This document shows positions 45,115-56,161 of a stretch of 64,000 nucleotides of DNA, one piece after another; within the stretch, counting starts at the first letter, position 1, and the number at the start of each line of letters is the position of its first letter. The notes below the pieces were generated by a model that ran no database searches, was not told where the DNA came from, and saw only the letters and a list, made by a program, of their open reading frames with translations. The DNA comes from Nereocystis luetkeana (taxonomy: Eukaryota; Sar; Phaeophyceae; Laminariales; Laminariaceae): the NCBI GenBank assembly GCA_031213475.1, contig JARUPZ010000025.1, positions 1,116,001-1,180,000 of the forward strand. Direction: 5' to 3'. Both the position numbers and the translations under genes were made by a program.

Positions 45115-45630
45115 ATGGCGGTGCGGATCGCGGTTAACCGCACGACGCTGAAAACAAAACGCCGCACCGTGGGAATCTCTCGTTCTAGTGTCGCTGGAGT
45201 CTTGCTGCGATGTAAACAAAGTGACACGGCCGAAAAGGCGAAGCAACAAACTCGATGTATTGGCTATAGGAAGAAAGGCCTCATCCTATTGGGATGCGTA
45301 CAGGCTTCCGACAAAAAACATAAATCCGTGCCTGGTTTGTCTGCCTGTCTGAGTACTGTCAATGTAAAACATCCCAATCTCTATTCAGTCATGATTGCGA
45401 GAGATATCGGTGAACGGTTTGCTAGATACTCGGCGTCTGCAGAATCAGGCGTGCTTGGGGTAGCGCGTCGGACGTGCTCAGGAGCTGGCCGTCTCTACGA
45501 GGTCGAGGTCGAGCGTACTATTGTTTTGATGAGATGTCTGCTGTGTGTTTTGAGATCAGACAGGAAATTGGTTTTGCTATTATTTGGGTTTCTTCGGAAG
45601 TCAAACGCACACGACTTGCTGCAACAATGA
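45115..45630 (+). CDS. unassigned 171-codon ORF
   Basis: An ATG frame with a basic N-terminus and Leu/Arg-rich C-terminal third. It is one of the longest frames not explained by transposons or the ankyrin genes. No motif is recognised. It lies about 0.3 kb upstream of the broken ankyrin copy, on the same strand, but nothing links them. Codon choice looks unbiased, so it may be chance. Confidence 0.15.
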   Translation: MAVRIAVNRTTLKTKRRTVGISRSSVAGVLLRCKQSDTAEKAKQQTRCIGYRKKGLILLGCVQASDKKHKSVPGLSACLSTVNVKHPNLYSVMIARDIGERFARYSASAESGVLGVARRTCSGAGRLYEVEVERTIVLMRCLLCVLRSDRKLVLLLFGFLRKSNAHDLLQQ

Positions 45631-46186
45631 GGCCACCCTGCCTCGTGTATGTCTCTACTACTGTCTCCGAGGTTCATGTTCTGTCTGAAAATGCTTCAGT
45701 TTCATCTCAATGGGTTTCTGCTGTTTCTGTTTCAATATACTACCGATTCATGCCTTCGTCAAATTGCTATCTATTCCAGAGTAGTAGTGGGATCGTAAAG
45801 ATGGAGACTCCCAGCGTTTACGTGTAGGTGCTGGAACTACTATGCCACTCTCGCATGCTGTCTCCGCCGGTTGCTGCGCTCATTCCACCCCCTCCGTCCC
45901 TTCCTCCGTCTTTTCTGTTTTTTTGGTTGGTATCGAAGCACCATGTATGGACAACTACCTACATCTATCTGGACAACAACATTAACGATGGGGAATGCAG
46001 TGGAAGCCGACCCTGAAGCTGGAGCGAACCTCGATGGCTACGAAGATCGCCCGTTCACGTCCCTCGTGGCTGCCGCCATTATTGACAGCAACGCGTGTAT
46101 CGTCAGCTTTGCACTTGAGCAAGGAGCAGATCGCGACGGGCCTGTAATTCGCCAGGTAGGTGCTATAACCATTGCTAACTGGAGAT

Positions 46187-46443
46187 GACGCGTGCTACGA
46201 TAGAGGTAGCAAATTTCCGCTAAATTTGTTTTTTTAAAAAAAAGGGGCTGTTTAAACCCAAAATCGTCGCAATACCAATCTGTGTTTCCGAAAACATTTT
46301 TTTTTGTATGCTCAGGCCATGGAACTATCAATCGGGATGAAATTTGATTTTTGCTAAAAATGTCATTTTTCGGGTGAGGTGAGGAGCCCCTCACGTGAGG
46401 AGCCTCAGAAATATTATGGTGAACCTCTATCGTAGAACGCCTC
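46187..46443 (-). mobile_element. MITE family C, copy 3
   Basis: 257 bp, reversed relative to the other copies: GTAGAACGCCTC at its right edge is the complement of the family's left end. It lies inside ankyrin coding sequence, between the regions equivalent to residues about 75 and 85 of the intact protein. A T/A-rich interior and several indels distinguish it from copies 1 and 6. Confidence 0.85.
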
Positions 46444-47370
46444 GAATCTTGTACTAGGTGCACGGGCGTTGCACATTGTGGCCGCACAAGAGAACGTCGA
46501 AGTCACTCAATACCCCCGTTGAAGCTTCCCCACGCCGATATCGACGCCACTGACGCGCTGGATCGTATGCCTCTCTTGGCAACGTGCGCACGTCATGGGC
46601 CTCCGCAAGGAAGGGGTTACGTTGCTGCTGAAGGCGGAGGACGACCCAACATCGGCAGACGAAACTGTATATATTGCTCTACATGCAGCCAGCCGCGACT
46701 TGCGATCAACATGGATTTGGGGGACATGCTATACCGCAGAGCACCCGCAGTGCTAAAAACACGGCATTTCAGACCGCTGGACCCCTCTGTGGCTGACGTG
46801 CGATCAAGACGACGAGAGCATCGTACCCAGGCTGGTTTCCCTGGGAGCGATGCAGGGAATGCCCTGTGACTAGTGTGACGGGCATTCCCTCATTGTCGCC
46901 GCGGCGAAGGGCTACCTTGGCGTATCACGGGTTCTGGTCAACAAAGGAGGGATAAAGACGATTGGGAAGCGGGATGGCCTTGCGCGAGGCGTTGTACAAG
47001 GCTGTTAGATATGGGCGGGTGAATCTCCTCCGACTATTGATCACGGCGGGAGGAGACGAGGGGAAGCAAGAGTTGGCCATTGCCAAATTGATGGCGCAAG
47101 CATTATTTGCTTCAGCGCTGGGATCTGCCATGCCGCCACGGTTGGTATCCTCATCGTGTCGGGCGCGGACGAGACGGCGCGTACGCCTGAAGACATACTC
47201 TTCCGAGGCATGATTGGGCCCACTCTCGGTCGAGATGTCTAGATTAACCAGGGGAAGAAAACTGCCATTGTCGGGATGCTGCATCGCGGCTCAGCGTGCC
47301 GGGTTTGATCGTGGTGCTGGCCCTCTGGTGATCTGGCGAATACCTGTGGTAGCGATGGCGGCCGCACCTG

Positions 47371-47371
<1 letters not shown>

Positions 47372-47420
<49 letters not shown>
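47372..47420 (+). repeat. CTG trinucleotide repeat (poly-Ala frame)
   Basis: About 16 CTG or near-CTG units. In the ancestral ankyrin frame this reads GCT/GCA, extending an Ala-rich linker. The intact gene has a shorter GCN-rich stretch at the same place (about 12360-12405). Confidence 0.9.
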
Positions 47421-47533
47421 ACGCCCTCCCGTCGACGCCTGGTTTGACTCCTCTCCCAGGTATCAGCGTCAGAATTTTTAAATCGAAGACGAATGGGACT
47501 CGGACGATCTCCACCAGGCTTGTCGGCAGTTGA

Positions 47534-49819
47534 GAGTTCTTGTATGAATCGTGCGGTACGTTTAGTACATGTATTGTACTGCACTTATATGCGAAGCGTT
47601 TGCCGTTTTTCCTCCGGTCATATTTCGCCATTGTCGGGATGGACTGGTATGATTTTGTTTGCCCCAGTATTCAAAACGCATAGTTAACGCGGCGGAAATT
47701 AACAGGGCGTTTTCCACCGCAGACACGAGCCGAAGTATCCAAACGCAAAAACGAAAGGGTTGATACGCGTTGTATCACGGTGTGATACAGGGCCCAACCG
47801 GGGGGACAGAAGCTTCCCAATGTGCTTCAGGAGACTACCAATGTAGCATCGATGGAGAGCCTATCATCAACCACGTAGTTTAGGCAGACGAACAAATCGG
47901 TTGTTGGTGTGGTTTGTGTGTACAACGCACCACACGACGTGTTTCGGACCGATTTTGGCCAGTTTCCTATAGGGCTCCACTCCATGATGGACGTGAAAGC
48001 TGCACCACGGCGTGGTGTTTTTGCAATCGCGCTATTATTTCATCGTGTGACTCATGCGGCAGGTGGGCGGTTTCGCTGTAGACCTGTTCTGACCTGAGCC
48101 CGGCCCCAACCTCAAGTGCGTGTGCTTTCCGTTGCACGGCGGATCAGTTGTGGAAGAGTTACACACGCGGAAGACGACGTTTTAACGCATGTTTGAAGAC
48201 GGGCATATCTTTCAGAAAACTAATGTGATTCCGAACATGGTTTTCGTCTAGTTGGAGGGTGTACGATAAAATCTTGTTTGCTTATACCCGGGAGAGGAGG
48301 GCGCGATTTCACGCCTCTTGACAATACGAGGCGATAAACTAGCCTTGATCATCTGGACTGGCGATCAATTGGCACGTTTCTCATCAAAGGTTCGGAATTG
48401 ATTGTCGGTACACCTCGTTCTCGAGCGTCATATTCCGGTTCATGATGCTATTGTTGTTTCCACCAGACAGTGTGCAGCGTGCGAGTCAGTCTACGGAAGA
48501 CCTTCGGTGGAAGCTATTGTCTGCGACAAGGACAATCGATAGAAACAATGCACAAATTAGAGTGCGCGGCAATCGCCATCGATAGATCTCTTGCGCAATT
48601 TATTGGGGTGGACAACGCCTATCGAGTAAAATATGTATGCAGTCTACTTATTACACGCGCGTACATGAAAGAGCAGAAGCACAAAAGAAAGGCACAACAA
48701 CCTATTTTGAGCCATACCTGGTATATCAGCAAACGACATCTTGAACGGCGGAGAAAGATTCCTCGTCTGTTTCACGATGAGCCGAGGGTCCATCACACCT
48801 TCACGTGCCTCGATATACCAAGGTGAACCTGTCGCCCGATGTTCAACTTAGCCCTCACAAACTCTTGTCCTCAAGAGTGCCTGTAAAGGGATCGGCCGAC
48901 CCCTTTTCGGCCACCTGAAGAACGGGCAACAGCCCGAAATAAATGCCGGGACTGTAAAACCGGCGAGTTTAGCTGTCAACCCAAACCCTCGAATAGACTA
49001 CCAAGCACAACAGGGTCAGTTTGTGCCGGAGATAGCACGGTCAGCTGATAAAGTGCACGAGCTGCCCATTCTCAATTTTCACTCCCGTTCGGATATCCGA
49101 AAACCGTACAAATATACGAAAAGCCCAGCCCGCCTGTCAGGCCAAAGGGGGATCACAGACCACGTCCAAACCATTACGAGATGTACGCTTTAAATACGTC
49201 CCAAACGTTTACCATTGTGTTTCGAAATGAAAGTCATAATTAATTGTGTGCGATGTCGAATCGATTTTTTCTTTTTTTTGTAGGAACGAAGGTATTTATT
49301 TGCGTTCGTTGTCGAGGCTTTGAGGTCACAGCAGTACACCAAACATATTTCTCGCTCTAAAACCTGATCGAGCTCTGATATATATGCTAGCAAGAAATGT
49401 GTCGCGGGCATTTGACAGTCTGCTCGCTTGACCGGTGGGGCCACCCTGGGAACCCCCTCAGGTGCGCTGCGCGCTAGAAGCTCTCGTTGGTCGAAGTAGG
49501 GGCCGAAACCCGAGGCGTTTTCTCCATGGCATGGGGGGAGGAGGAGATGTAGCTGAGTGAAACATGCCAGTTACATCAAAATAGATAGACGGTATTCTCT
49601 TTTTTTAGGCACGCACGCACGTGTACCGATCGGGCACGGAATACAACGTTGGATACACGTTTTCCTTGTAAAGATGATGATGATGATGCCCAACCATTGT
49701 TTACCCTCAACCTTGATGTTACACAGAATCTGATACACACGGACCCGAGTAGTAGAAACCACGGCACCATCATTGATTGGGGAGAGGACGCTTAGGTTGA
49801 AGGTCCGTGTCCCCGTCGG
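47534..49819. other. no gene recognised
   Basis: 2.3 kb of mostly structureless sequence. A 118-codon frame at 48470-48826 has a basic C-terminal half and no motif. Nothing else is supported. Confidence 0.4.
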
Positions 49820-50233
49820 ATGATCACGAAAGAAGGCAAGAACGATAAAAATGAAAACATAAACAAGATACATCGTGGGGTTACACGTACGTACGTCCAA
49901 AGGACGCGTTACCCGGAGGATATCGATATATCGACAGAGCAAGCACCTGGATCATCAGCGGTCCGGCACACGGACTCGACGGGAGACCCAGCAGCTCAAG
50001 CCACTCTGCACCAGGCCATGAACCCGATCAGGCACGCGGACCCCAGTGAATCGAACCGTGCATCGCTGCACCAGGCCGCGACTTCCGAGTGGATCGAAAT
50101 CGCACACAGCAAAATTATATTAGTGGATAACCCCCCAATACGCAGTACATACAGCAATACGTCCAGCGGTATAAATGATATAAATCGACGAGCAGCGGGA
50201 ATACTGAAAACCCCTATGCGCGACAAAAGATAA
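49820..50233 (+). CDS. unassigned ORF with an internal repeat
   Basis: A 137-codon ATG frame. Residues about 47-90 hold two similar units of about 21 residues, each with Arg-His-(Thr/Ala)-Asp and a Leu-His-Gln-Ala core. The end enters duplication F, where a second frame (from about 50188) encodes the peptide shared with 2.4 kb, ending GWKVKVL. A frame change or a splice near 50190-50230 would join them. Charged, repeat-bearing and of unknown family; a gag-like or gene remnant is possible. Confidence 0.25.
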   Translation: MITKEGKNDKNENINKIHRGVTRTYVQRTRYPEDIDISTEQAPGSSAVRHTDSTGDPAAQATLHQAMNPIRHADPSESNRASLHQAATSEWIEIAHSKIILVDNPPIRSTYSNTSSGINDINRRAAGILKTPMRDKR

Positions 50234-50860
50234 AGGCACGTACCGGGGAGGAGAAGGGACGACATCTGGGGCAACGGCTTGTCCAGAAGATCGCCGAGGG
50301 TAAAACCGCCTACGAGCTAGGCTGGAAAGTAAAGGTGCTGTAAAAAAAAAACTAAAAACAAGAACAACAAATGATGTAGCCCGTGTACCTTGTTCATCCA
50401 GCTGCGAACGATACTGTTGAAGGTATGCCGCTTTTCAACAATCGTATCTGGACGCGTGCCACGGAAGACGTAGCACAATGGTTGTGTAGGCTCTTCAATC
50501 AAAGAGCTGAATACCCCACGAATATAGTTTTGGGAACAACAGCTGAATATGTTCCCCGATGATCAATAATGCCAAACCATAGGCTCGTCGCGTTTGTTTT
50601 ATGGTGAAATGCCACGGTATTGGAATTCCGATGTTATTGGGCTTAAGAGCACGGTCAGCCCCAGCGACGTGCTTTAACCATCATGAAGTGCCAGTTCTAT
50701 CGTACGTAACACGCGTCTTCACGATGCAACACTAGATGCAGCGTGGAGATGCCAGTAGCAGCAGATATATTCCTCCCCTCGCTGCTGCCATCACAGATAT
50801 TGCGCGAAGGGCTAATCATTGCAGCTGAGAGGCGGGCGAAGAAGCATTTGTGCGATGCCG
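50188..50860 (+). repeat. duplication F, copy 2
   Basis: Matches 2380-2760 in two blocks (50188-50340 and 50795-50860), with about 0.2 kb more between the blocks. The peptide LVQKIAEGKTAYELGWKVKV ends at a TAA at about 50341. The second block lies in a plus-strand frame (ATG at 50749, end 51072) containing ILREGLIIAAERR. The corresponding left piece reads VLREGLIARVKRR. Confidence 0.5.
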
Positions 50861-51072
50861 CTGCTGCTGTTATTCCTGCCGGCTTGGTTCCGCGTGGAAA
50901 GCTGGGCATCGCTTGTGCGGGACAGAGAGCGATGCACATCAAACGCGTGACGAGGTTCCGCAAAGATTGCCAGTTGAGTGATACAAAAATGGCACCGTGG
51001 ATGACGGTAAAAGGATTGCTGGCGCTAGTTTATGCGGGATGTCGAGCGGCGGAAGAAAGGTGGAGCATGTAG

Positions 51073-52566
51073 GGAAATTGAGGTTTGCGGTGGGGTATTG
51101 CATACCAGGTAGTATTTAACAACTTGCTACCTGGTCCTTAGTAGTAGATTGTTTCTGGGCATGGGGTATCGATACACTTGGGCTAGTGTGACCGAAGACG
51201 TGGTTGATGACGTGATACGCAGAATCTGAGGGATTTGCCATAATCACGCATGCCCGTGTTACATTTTTGCTCAAACTAGTTACACATCAAACATAAGCCC
51301 AAAGAACACACCAGGAGATCCGCCTTTAAGGCAGCCTCACATACATTGCACCTCTTCGTAGCTTCAAAGTGACCAGGTGCATCTCGATGCCTATTTTGTC
51401 TAGCTTTCGACGATGTTTGCCTGATTTTCAGCAAACCCGAGAGGCCTTACGTACACTGGCCTTCATCTGCGTATGTATGCGGTATACGTTCCCTAGGTTG
51501 CAGTTATGATGTACCAGGTATAAATTATGTACGTACGTACATATAAAGTCTGAATTCACGATACCATATTTTCGGTGTGCGGTGTGCTTAAGTGTGCTGT
51601 GGTATCGTGCACCATCGAAGACACAGGCGGCAGTCCGTCTAGCCCACACCTTGTCGAGGTAGGTTGACTGATGGTTGGTCCGGCAAATCACTTTTGGGCC
51701 GAGCAGGTGATTCTGCTATAATCGTCAAGAGGCCTCAAAGCTGGTAAAGGGGGGAAGACGCCAGAAAAACTACCCTTGGCACGCCCGCCGTGGCGAAACT
51801 AATGAAGCCTGATGACCCCCAGCAGCCCTAATCGGAGCCCGTGAGGCCTACGCCCTAAACAAAACAAATCAGACTCTGAAGGCCACACGCTCAATGTTCC
51901 GGCGGAACACCCAAAACCCTTGTGATTTATGCCATGGGCACAAGTACCGTTCATGGCGTGTGATTCTTGCTCGGGTTCAGGATGCAACTGTTGGTTGCCC
52001 TAAACGAACTACAGTTCTAATGGATTTTGGCCAAATCTTTACAATCTGCTGTATATACCATTTTGTTGAACTCGCGTAATCAGGGGATAGTCAAGAAAAC
52101 GACCGATACTGCTGAGACAAAGATAGCGGGTTGAGGTGGTTTTTACTCGATACGTGTCAGCTCCCAAGGTGCATGCTCTGAAGGTGGTGCTTGAAGGGTG
52201 TGGCCGAAGGTTTATCAAGAATGCGTGGGTTTTAGACGTTAGTGAAATCGATTGACGGACAAAGCCCTGCATGGTGTTACATTTGTTCGTCGTCTTCCAT
52301 ATGACACAAATTCGTTGGCCGTACTTTTCGGATGAATATAAGCCCTTTGGGTAACAACAAAGCCTAGGAGGGCATAACATACTGTACAATTGCCGGCGAC
52401 TTGTTCCCTAGGCGCCGTAGCACCCTAAATATATTGAGAAGACTGGGTAGTGAATGGTGAAACGTGCAACGGTTAAGTGTATAGAACGGAGTGATGCGAA
52501 GTAAACCTTACCTGGTGATAGTTTTGGCATCAGCGATGGTAAACGTAGGCGAAACTGATTGCTGTC
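51073..52566. other. no gene recognised
   Basis: Contains two exact copies of the dispersed motif TACCAGGTA (51103 and 51512) and a near copy at about 51128. Short frames only. Confidence 0.4.
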
Positions 52567-52815
52567 TCAGGGTAAAAGTATATGTCTCCAACAGTAGTAG
52601 TGTAACTCTTGTTTTTGGCGCTTTCTTCCGGCACCATCACGATCGAGGTTAAGCACGTCGTGGTGTACACGAATGATGAAATTACTGTAGGGGGTCTCTC
52701 CCTTGCTCGACATGTGGGGACCCGAATATTGGTCGGCTATGCCATCGAGTCGGTCCGGTGAATCAGACTCACCTTCCTGGTCAAAACTAAATACGGCATT
52801 GCTTTCGTGATCCAT
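52567..52815 (-). CDS. candidate exon, minus strand
   Basis: An 82-codon ATG frame. The first part is acidic and hydrophilic (VFSFDQEGESDSPDRLDGIA), the end basic (GAGRKRQKQE). It lies downstream of same-strand frames at 53204-53488 and 53592-53798, and the three may belong to one split gene. No family is recognised. Confidence 0.22.
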   Translation of the reverse strand: MDHESNAVFSFDQEGESDSPDRLDGIADQYSGPHMSSKGETPYSNFIIRVHHDVLNLDRDGAGRKRQKQELHYYCWRHILLP

Positions 52816-53203
52816 GGAGTATCTGTATTTGGTTGCCTCGAATTGCGCATCGCCGTCTCTAGGATTTTGCTACTCTCGGAGATGGGCCAAGGCTGTAGTG
52901 TGATCAAGACGTTACGCAACCCCTATCGTCTCCCCTTGTCTCGGAATTGGGTTCAAGATCAGATCCGCGGCATCCGTTACGGTTAAGTCGACTGGAAATA
53001 TTGCGGTCTCTCTCGCGTGCATCTAGTAGCCCGCTTTTAGATCAGCCCAGTCGGTGTTAGCGTAGGTTTTCAACCAAACAGGCCTCGACCTTGATAGCCG
53101 AGTAGAACCTACCTTATGGAAAGGCGATTGCACCGGTAGGACAAGGCAACGCCTGGCGTGTGGGGACGCCGGAAACCAAACATCCGAATATTGGTGGTTT
53201 TCT

Positions 53204-53488
53204 TCACGTCGTGTAGGGTTGTGTTGACGTCAGTGGTGGTGTGTGCATATTACCTACCAGGTATGATGCTTCCGCTAACTTCCTGGCAGATTCAGACACG
53301 GCTTTCGAACCGAACATGTCGGTGTATGGCTCGGGAGAGAATGGCGGTGTATGACTGTGTCGTCCCGCCGTTGGCAAAGACTCGGCACGATACGACAGGG
53401 TAATGGACGACGGAACTATTGTCTGCAATAAGGAGATTGTCGATGTATAAGAACGACAACAAATCGCAACGGTAAGCCACTTGAACAC
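53204..53488 (-). CDS. candidate exon, minus strand
   Basis: A 94-codon frame without ATG at its opening end, Ser/Thr/Pro-rich in the middle. Possible middle exon between 53592-53798 and 52567-52815. Evidence is limited to an open frame and plausible composition. Confidence 0.15.
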   Translation of the reverse strand: MFKWLTVAICCRSYTSTISLLQTIVPSSITLSYRAESLPTAGRHSHTPPFSPEPYTDMFGSKAVSESARKLAEASYLVGNMHTPPLTSTQPYTT

Positions 53489-53591
53489 AGGTCGAGATTT
53501 GCGAGCCTAGCGTGGCGACTTCACTTTTGCCTTCACATTGGGGTCTGGGGCTAACAGGACGAGCGAAGGGAGGGTGGAAGACACTACTGTT

Positions 53592-53798
53592 TTAAATCGA
53601 GTTTTTGGCACGGGAGCTGTGCAAACTCTCATTTTTATCACGCTGCTTTCGAACGTGCCAATCGCCACATAGGTCGGGCATCAGGCTCACGGCCTCGCCC
53701 GAAACGCTCATCGTTTTGATTTCACTCCGCGTTGTAACCCAAGCAAAATACAGGCTATTTCGAAACACTGTGGCGATGAGCGAGCCCTTTCTGGGCAT
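53592..53798 (-). CDS. candidate first exon, minus strand
   Basis: A 68-codon frame starting with ATG (Met-Pro-Arg-Lys-Gly-Ser-Leu-Ile), mixed hydrophobic then basic. It lies just outside a family C MITE at 53820. No motif is recognised. Confidence 0.18.
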   Translation of the reverse strand: MPRKGSLIATVFRNSLYFAWVTTRSEIKTMSVSGEAVSLMPDLCGDWHVRKQRDKNESLHSSRAKNSI

Positions 53799-53819
53799 TG
53801 TTCGTTGAAGACGAGGTAT

Positions 53820-54062
53820 GAGGCGTTCAACGATAGACGTTCACCCTATTTTTTCTGTCGCTCCTCACTTGAGTTCGATACCTTACCCGAACACTGACTT
53901 CATCAAAATTTAGATTCCTTCCCGACGAATATTCTCATGGTACAAGTATAGCAAAAAGTCATTTTTCGAAAAAAAAATGGCATTCCGACGAGTTTGGGTT
54001 AAAGAGCCCCGCCAGACAGAAACAAAAAGCGTAAATGTTCTACCTCTATCGAAGAACGCATC
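53820..54062 (+). mobile_element. MITE family C, copy 4
   Basis: 243 bp with GAGGCGTTCAACGATAGACG at the left and CTCTATCGAAGAACGCATC at the right. The interior is diverged from copies 1 and 6. Confidence 0.85.
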
Positions 54063-56056
54063 GAGGCAAGATTAACACCATACCATTCGAAACTCGTGAG
54101 TGGTAGACTAGACGTACATATGTAGCATTTCATGTTGCCGTGGGACATCACTTGAACACCTACACACATAATCTAAAATGGACTTTCAAGAAGATTTGGA
54201 ACCTCAACCGGATGTACAATTCAACGAGCTCGACGGAAACCAACAGAATCGGGACACCGTGCAGCGCTTCAGCCGCCGAGCTCGGTCGGCCAGACATCCG
54301 TTGTGAGGAGTAGTACCACTCTTGTCGCAGCACGTATCATCAACCAGAACGCGTATTGAGCTCACGGTGTTGCGGTGACATTGATTGTGACAAAGTATGA
54401 TCGACCGATGTACATCGTGCTTCTCGACGTCAACTAGGCGGGGCGAGGATCGGCGATTATCTCACACGTGATGGCGAGAGACGGGCCTTGCGTGCGCTCA
54501 CTTTAAAGCCGTTGAATGTTTTCGAATTTGATAATGACATGTCGATATGGGCAGTATCGTTGAACCCAGGTAGGTATGGCTGACGGGGTCCCCAGCCGAG
54601 GGACTCAACCTCATCTGACTAGGATTTCAATATTGCTTCCCCTCAATTTGTTGTATGCCTAGGCCACCACGTAGCGCTTTCGGTTTTTCGGAAATATTTT
54701 TAGCTGGTGTATTAAGCTCCATTTTGTTGTGACAAGCCCCACCAAACCGTGGGTGCACACCACTCGCAGCATGTGTCATACCGTTTGCCAGTTGGAGCAG
54801 TTAGAGCTGGCTCCCCCATTATTTTCTTTGACTACTTTCCCTTTCTCGATCGCCGATATAGCATGACTTAACCGTCGTCCCCGTCGGTTAATCCTCGTGT
54901 GAACATCCTGGGTATTTTGGGACTTGTTCCTCGTCACGGTACGGCGTCAATGCCAACCCATCAGCGCTATCAACGAGCAAGCGGGCCGGCACCCGTTGTG
55001 CCGCAGAGGAAAGCCTATTCGTCCCCTCGATACCGGTTGCATGTTTCTCTCTGTCTGACTGTTTGTCATCTTCTCTCTCGCCCTCTCGGGCTCATCCAAG
55101 GCATGTTATGACGCTCATCGATGAACCGACCAGCATTAGTATACGCTGCAGTATTTGTGGGTGAGAGAGTCGGTAATCCGGATGCTGGTAAGAGCGGTTG
55201 TTCATTTTCTGTCGAAGCTATGTCAGGCAAATACCCCAATATTGTGCTCAGACACGTCGGATATACGAGGAGAGCCCCAAATGTTTTACGTGAGCGTTAG
55301 AACGGGACACTACGCAGACGTCGATACGTAGACGAGGACTGTGTGCTCTATCAGGTCCAATGAGCGCGCGAGAGCTTCCGAGTAGGCGTCCCCGACAGTT
55401 GGGAAGCAAAACAAGTAAGCAGTGTAGACATGTAGTAACTCGCAAACCACCACTTTGGAGCTTAGTTAAGCGTGATAATCGAACGACGATAATTTTCCAA
55501 GTCACATCAAAGGCGATTAATGGAAAACATAAGATTCACCGTACGGATGCGACAACCGGCTGCAACAGCATGTCGCACCAGACGCCATTGACGGCACGGC
55601 AAGGGCATGCTACGATGATTCAGACATCGTGAAGGTGGGTGAAACAAAGGTCCCCCCTCTTTCCCCAGGCACCCCATGTCACAACATCGAGGCCCACGTG
55701 CATAGGTCGACGAGGCGTTGTGAAGTCGAGCGTTATACCGAACCAACGCGTCTACAAAAAGTGTCTAGTAATTTGCCGACATTTCTTATTTCAGCTTTTG
55801 AGAGTGTTTTGAAGCCCGTGTATATATATCGCAATCGCTCATATCATCGTCCAATACTGCACTGTCGGGACACTCAACGGGATGCACTACAAATCAACCC
55901 ATCAACGAAACCCCAAGGGTCGGTTCATTGTCCATTGGAAAAATATCTCTATCCGCCCTGTACCATTGAAACTTGCGACACTCTACGGCTTCGTTATATC
56001 AAATATTACAGCTCGGACGTCCAGTGGCCTTGACCTTGTGGTAGACGCGAGTGGTA
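54063..56056. other. no gene recognised
   Basis: 2 kb between two MITEs. A 134-codon plus-strand frame at 55629-56033 has no motif and is opposed by equally open frames. Confidence 0.4.
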
Positions 56057-56161
56057 TTGCGGGGGACCATAGTTAACAGGACCTATGGTACACATAAAAA
56101 CCTATATGTTGAACCATTTTTACTAACAATATTTGGTCCTGTTAACTATGGCCCCCCGTAA
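56057..56161 (+). mobile_element. MITE family A, copy 4
   Basis: 105 bp with TTGCGGGGGACCATAGTTAA at the left and complement at the right, flanked by perfect TA at 56055-56056 and 56162-56163. Confidence 0.92.

Larger units (their letters stand above)
45942..47533 (+). pseudogene. third ankyrin-repeat gene copy, degraded
   Basis: Collinear with the 430-residue ankyrin protein across several frames. It has EAGANLDG and SLVAAAI near the start, ARALHIVAAQENVEV after an insertion, SLIVAAAKGYLGVSRVLVNK in the middle, and the C-terminal GMLHRGSACRV, Ser-Trp-Cys-Trp-Pro and GISVRIFKSK before a TGA at 47531-47533. A family C MITE (46187-46443) splits the third repeat. At least four in-frame stops and several frame changes are also present. 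The Ala-rich linker of the intact gene is expanded by CTG repeats. It diverged well before the two arm copies separated. Confidence 0.85.
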
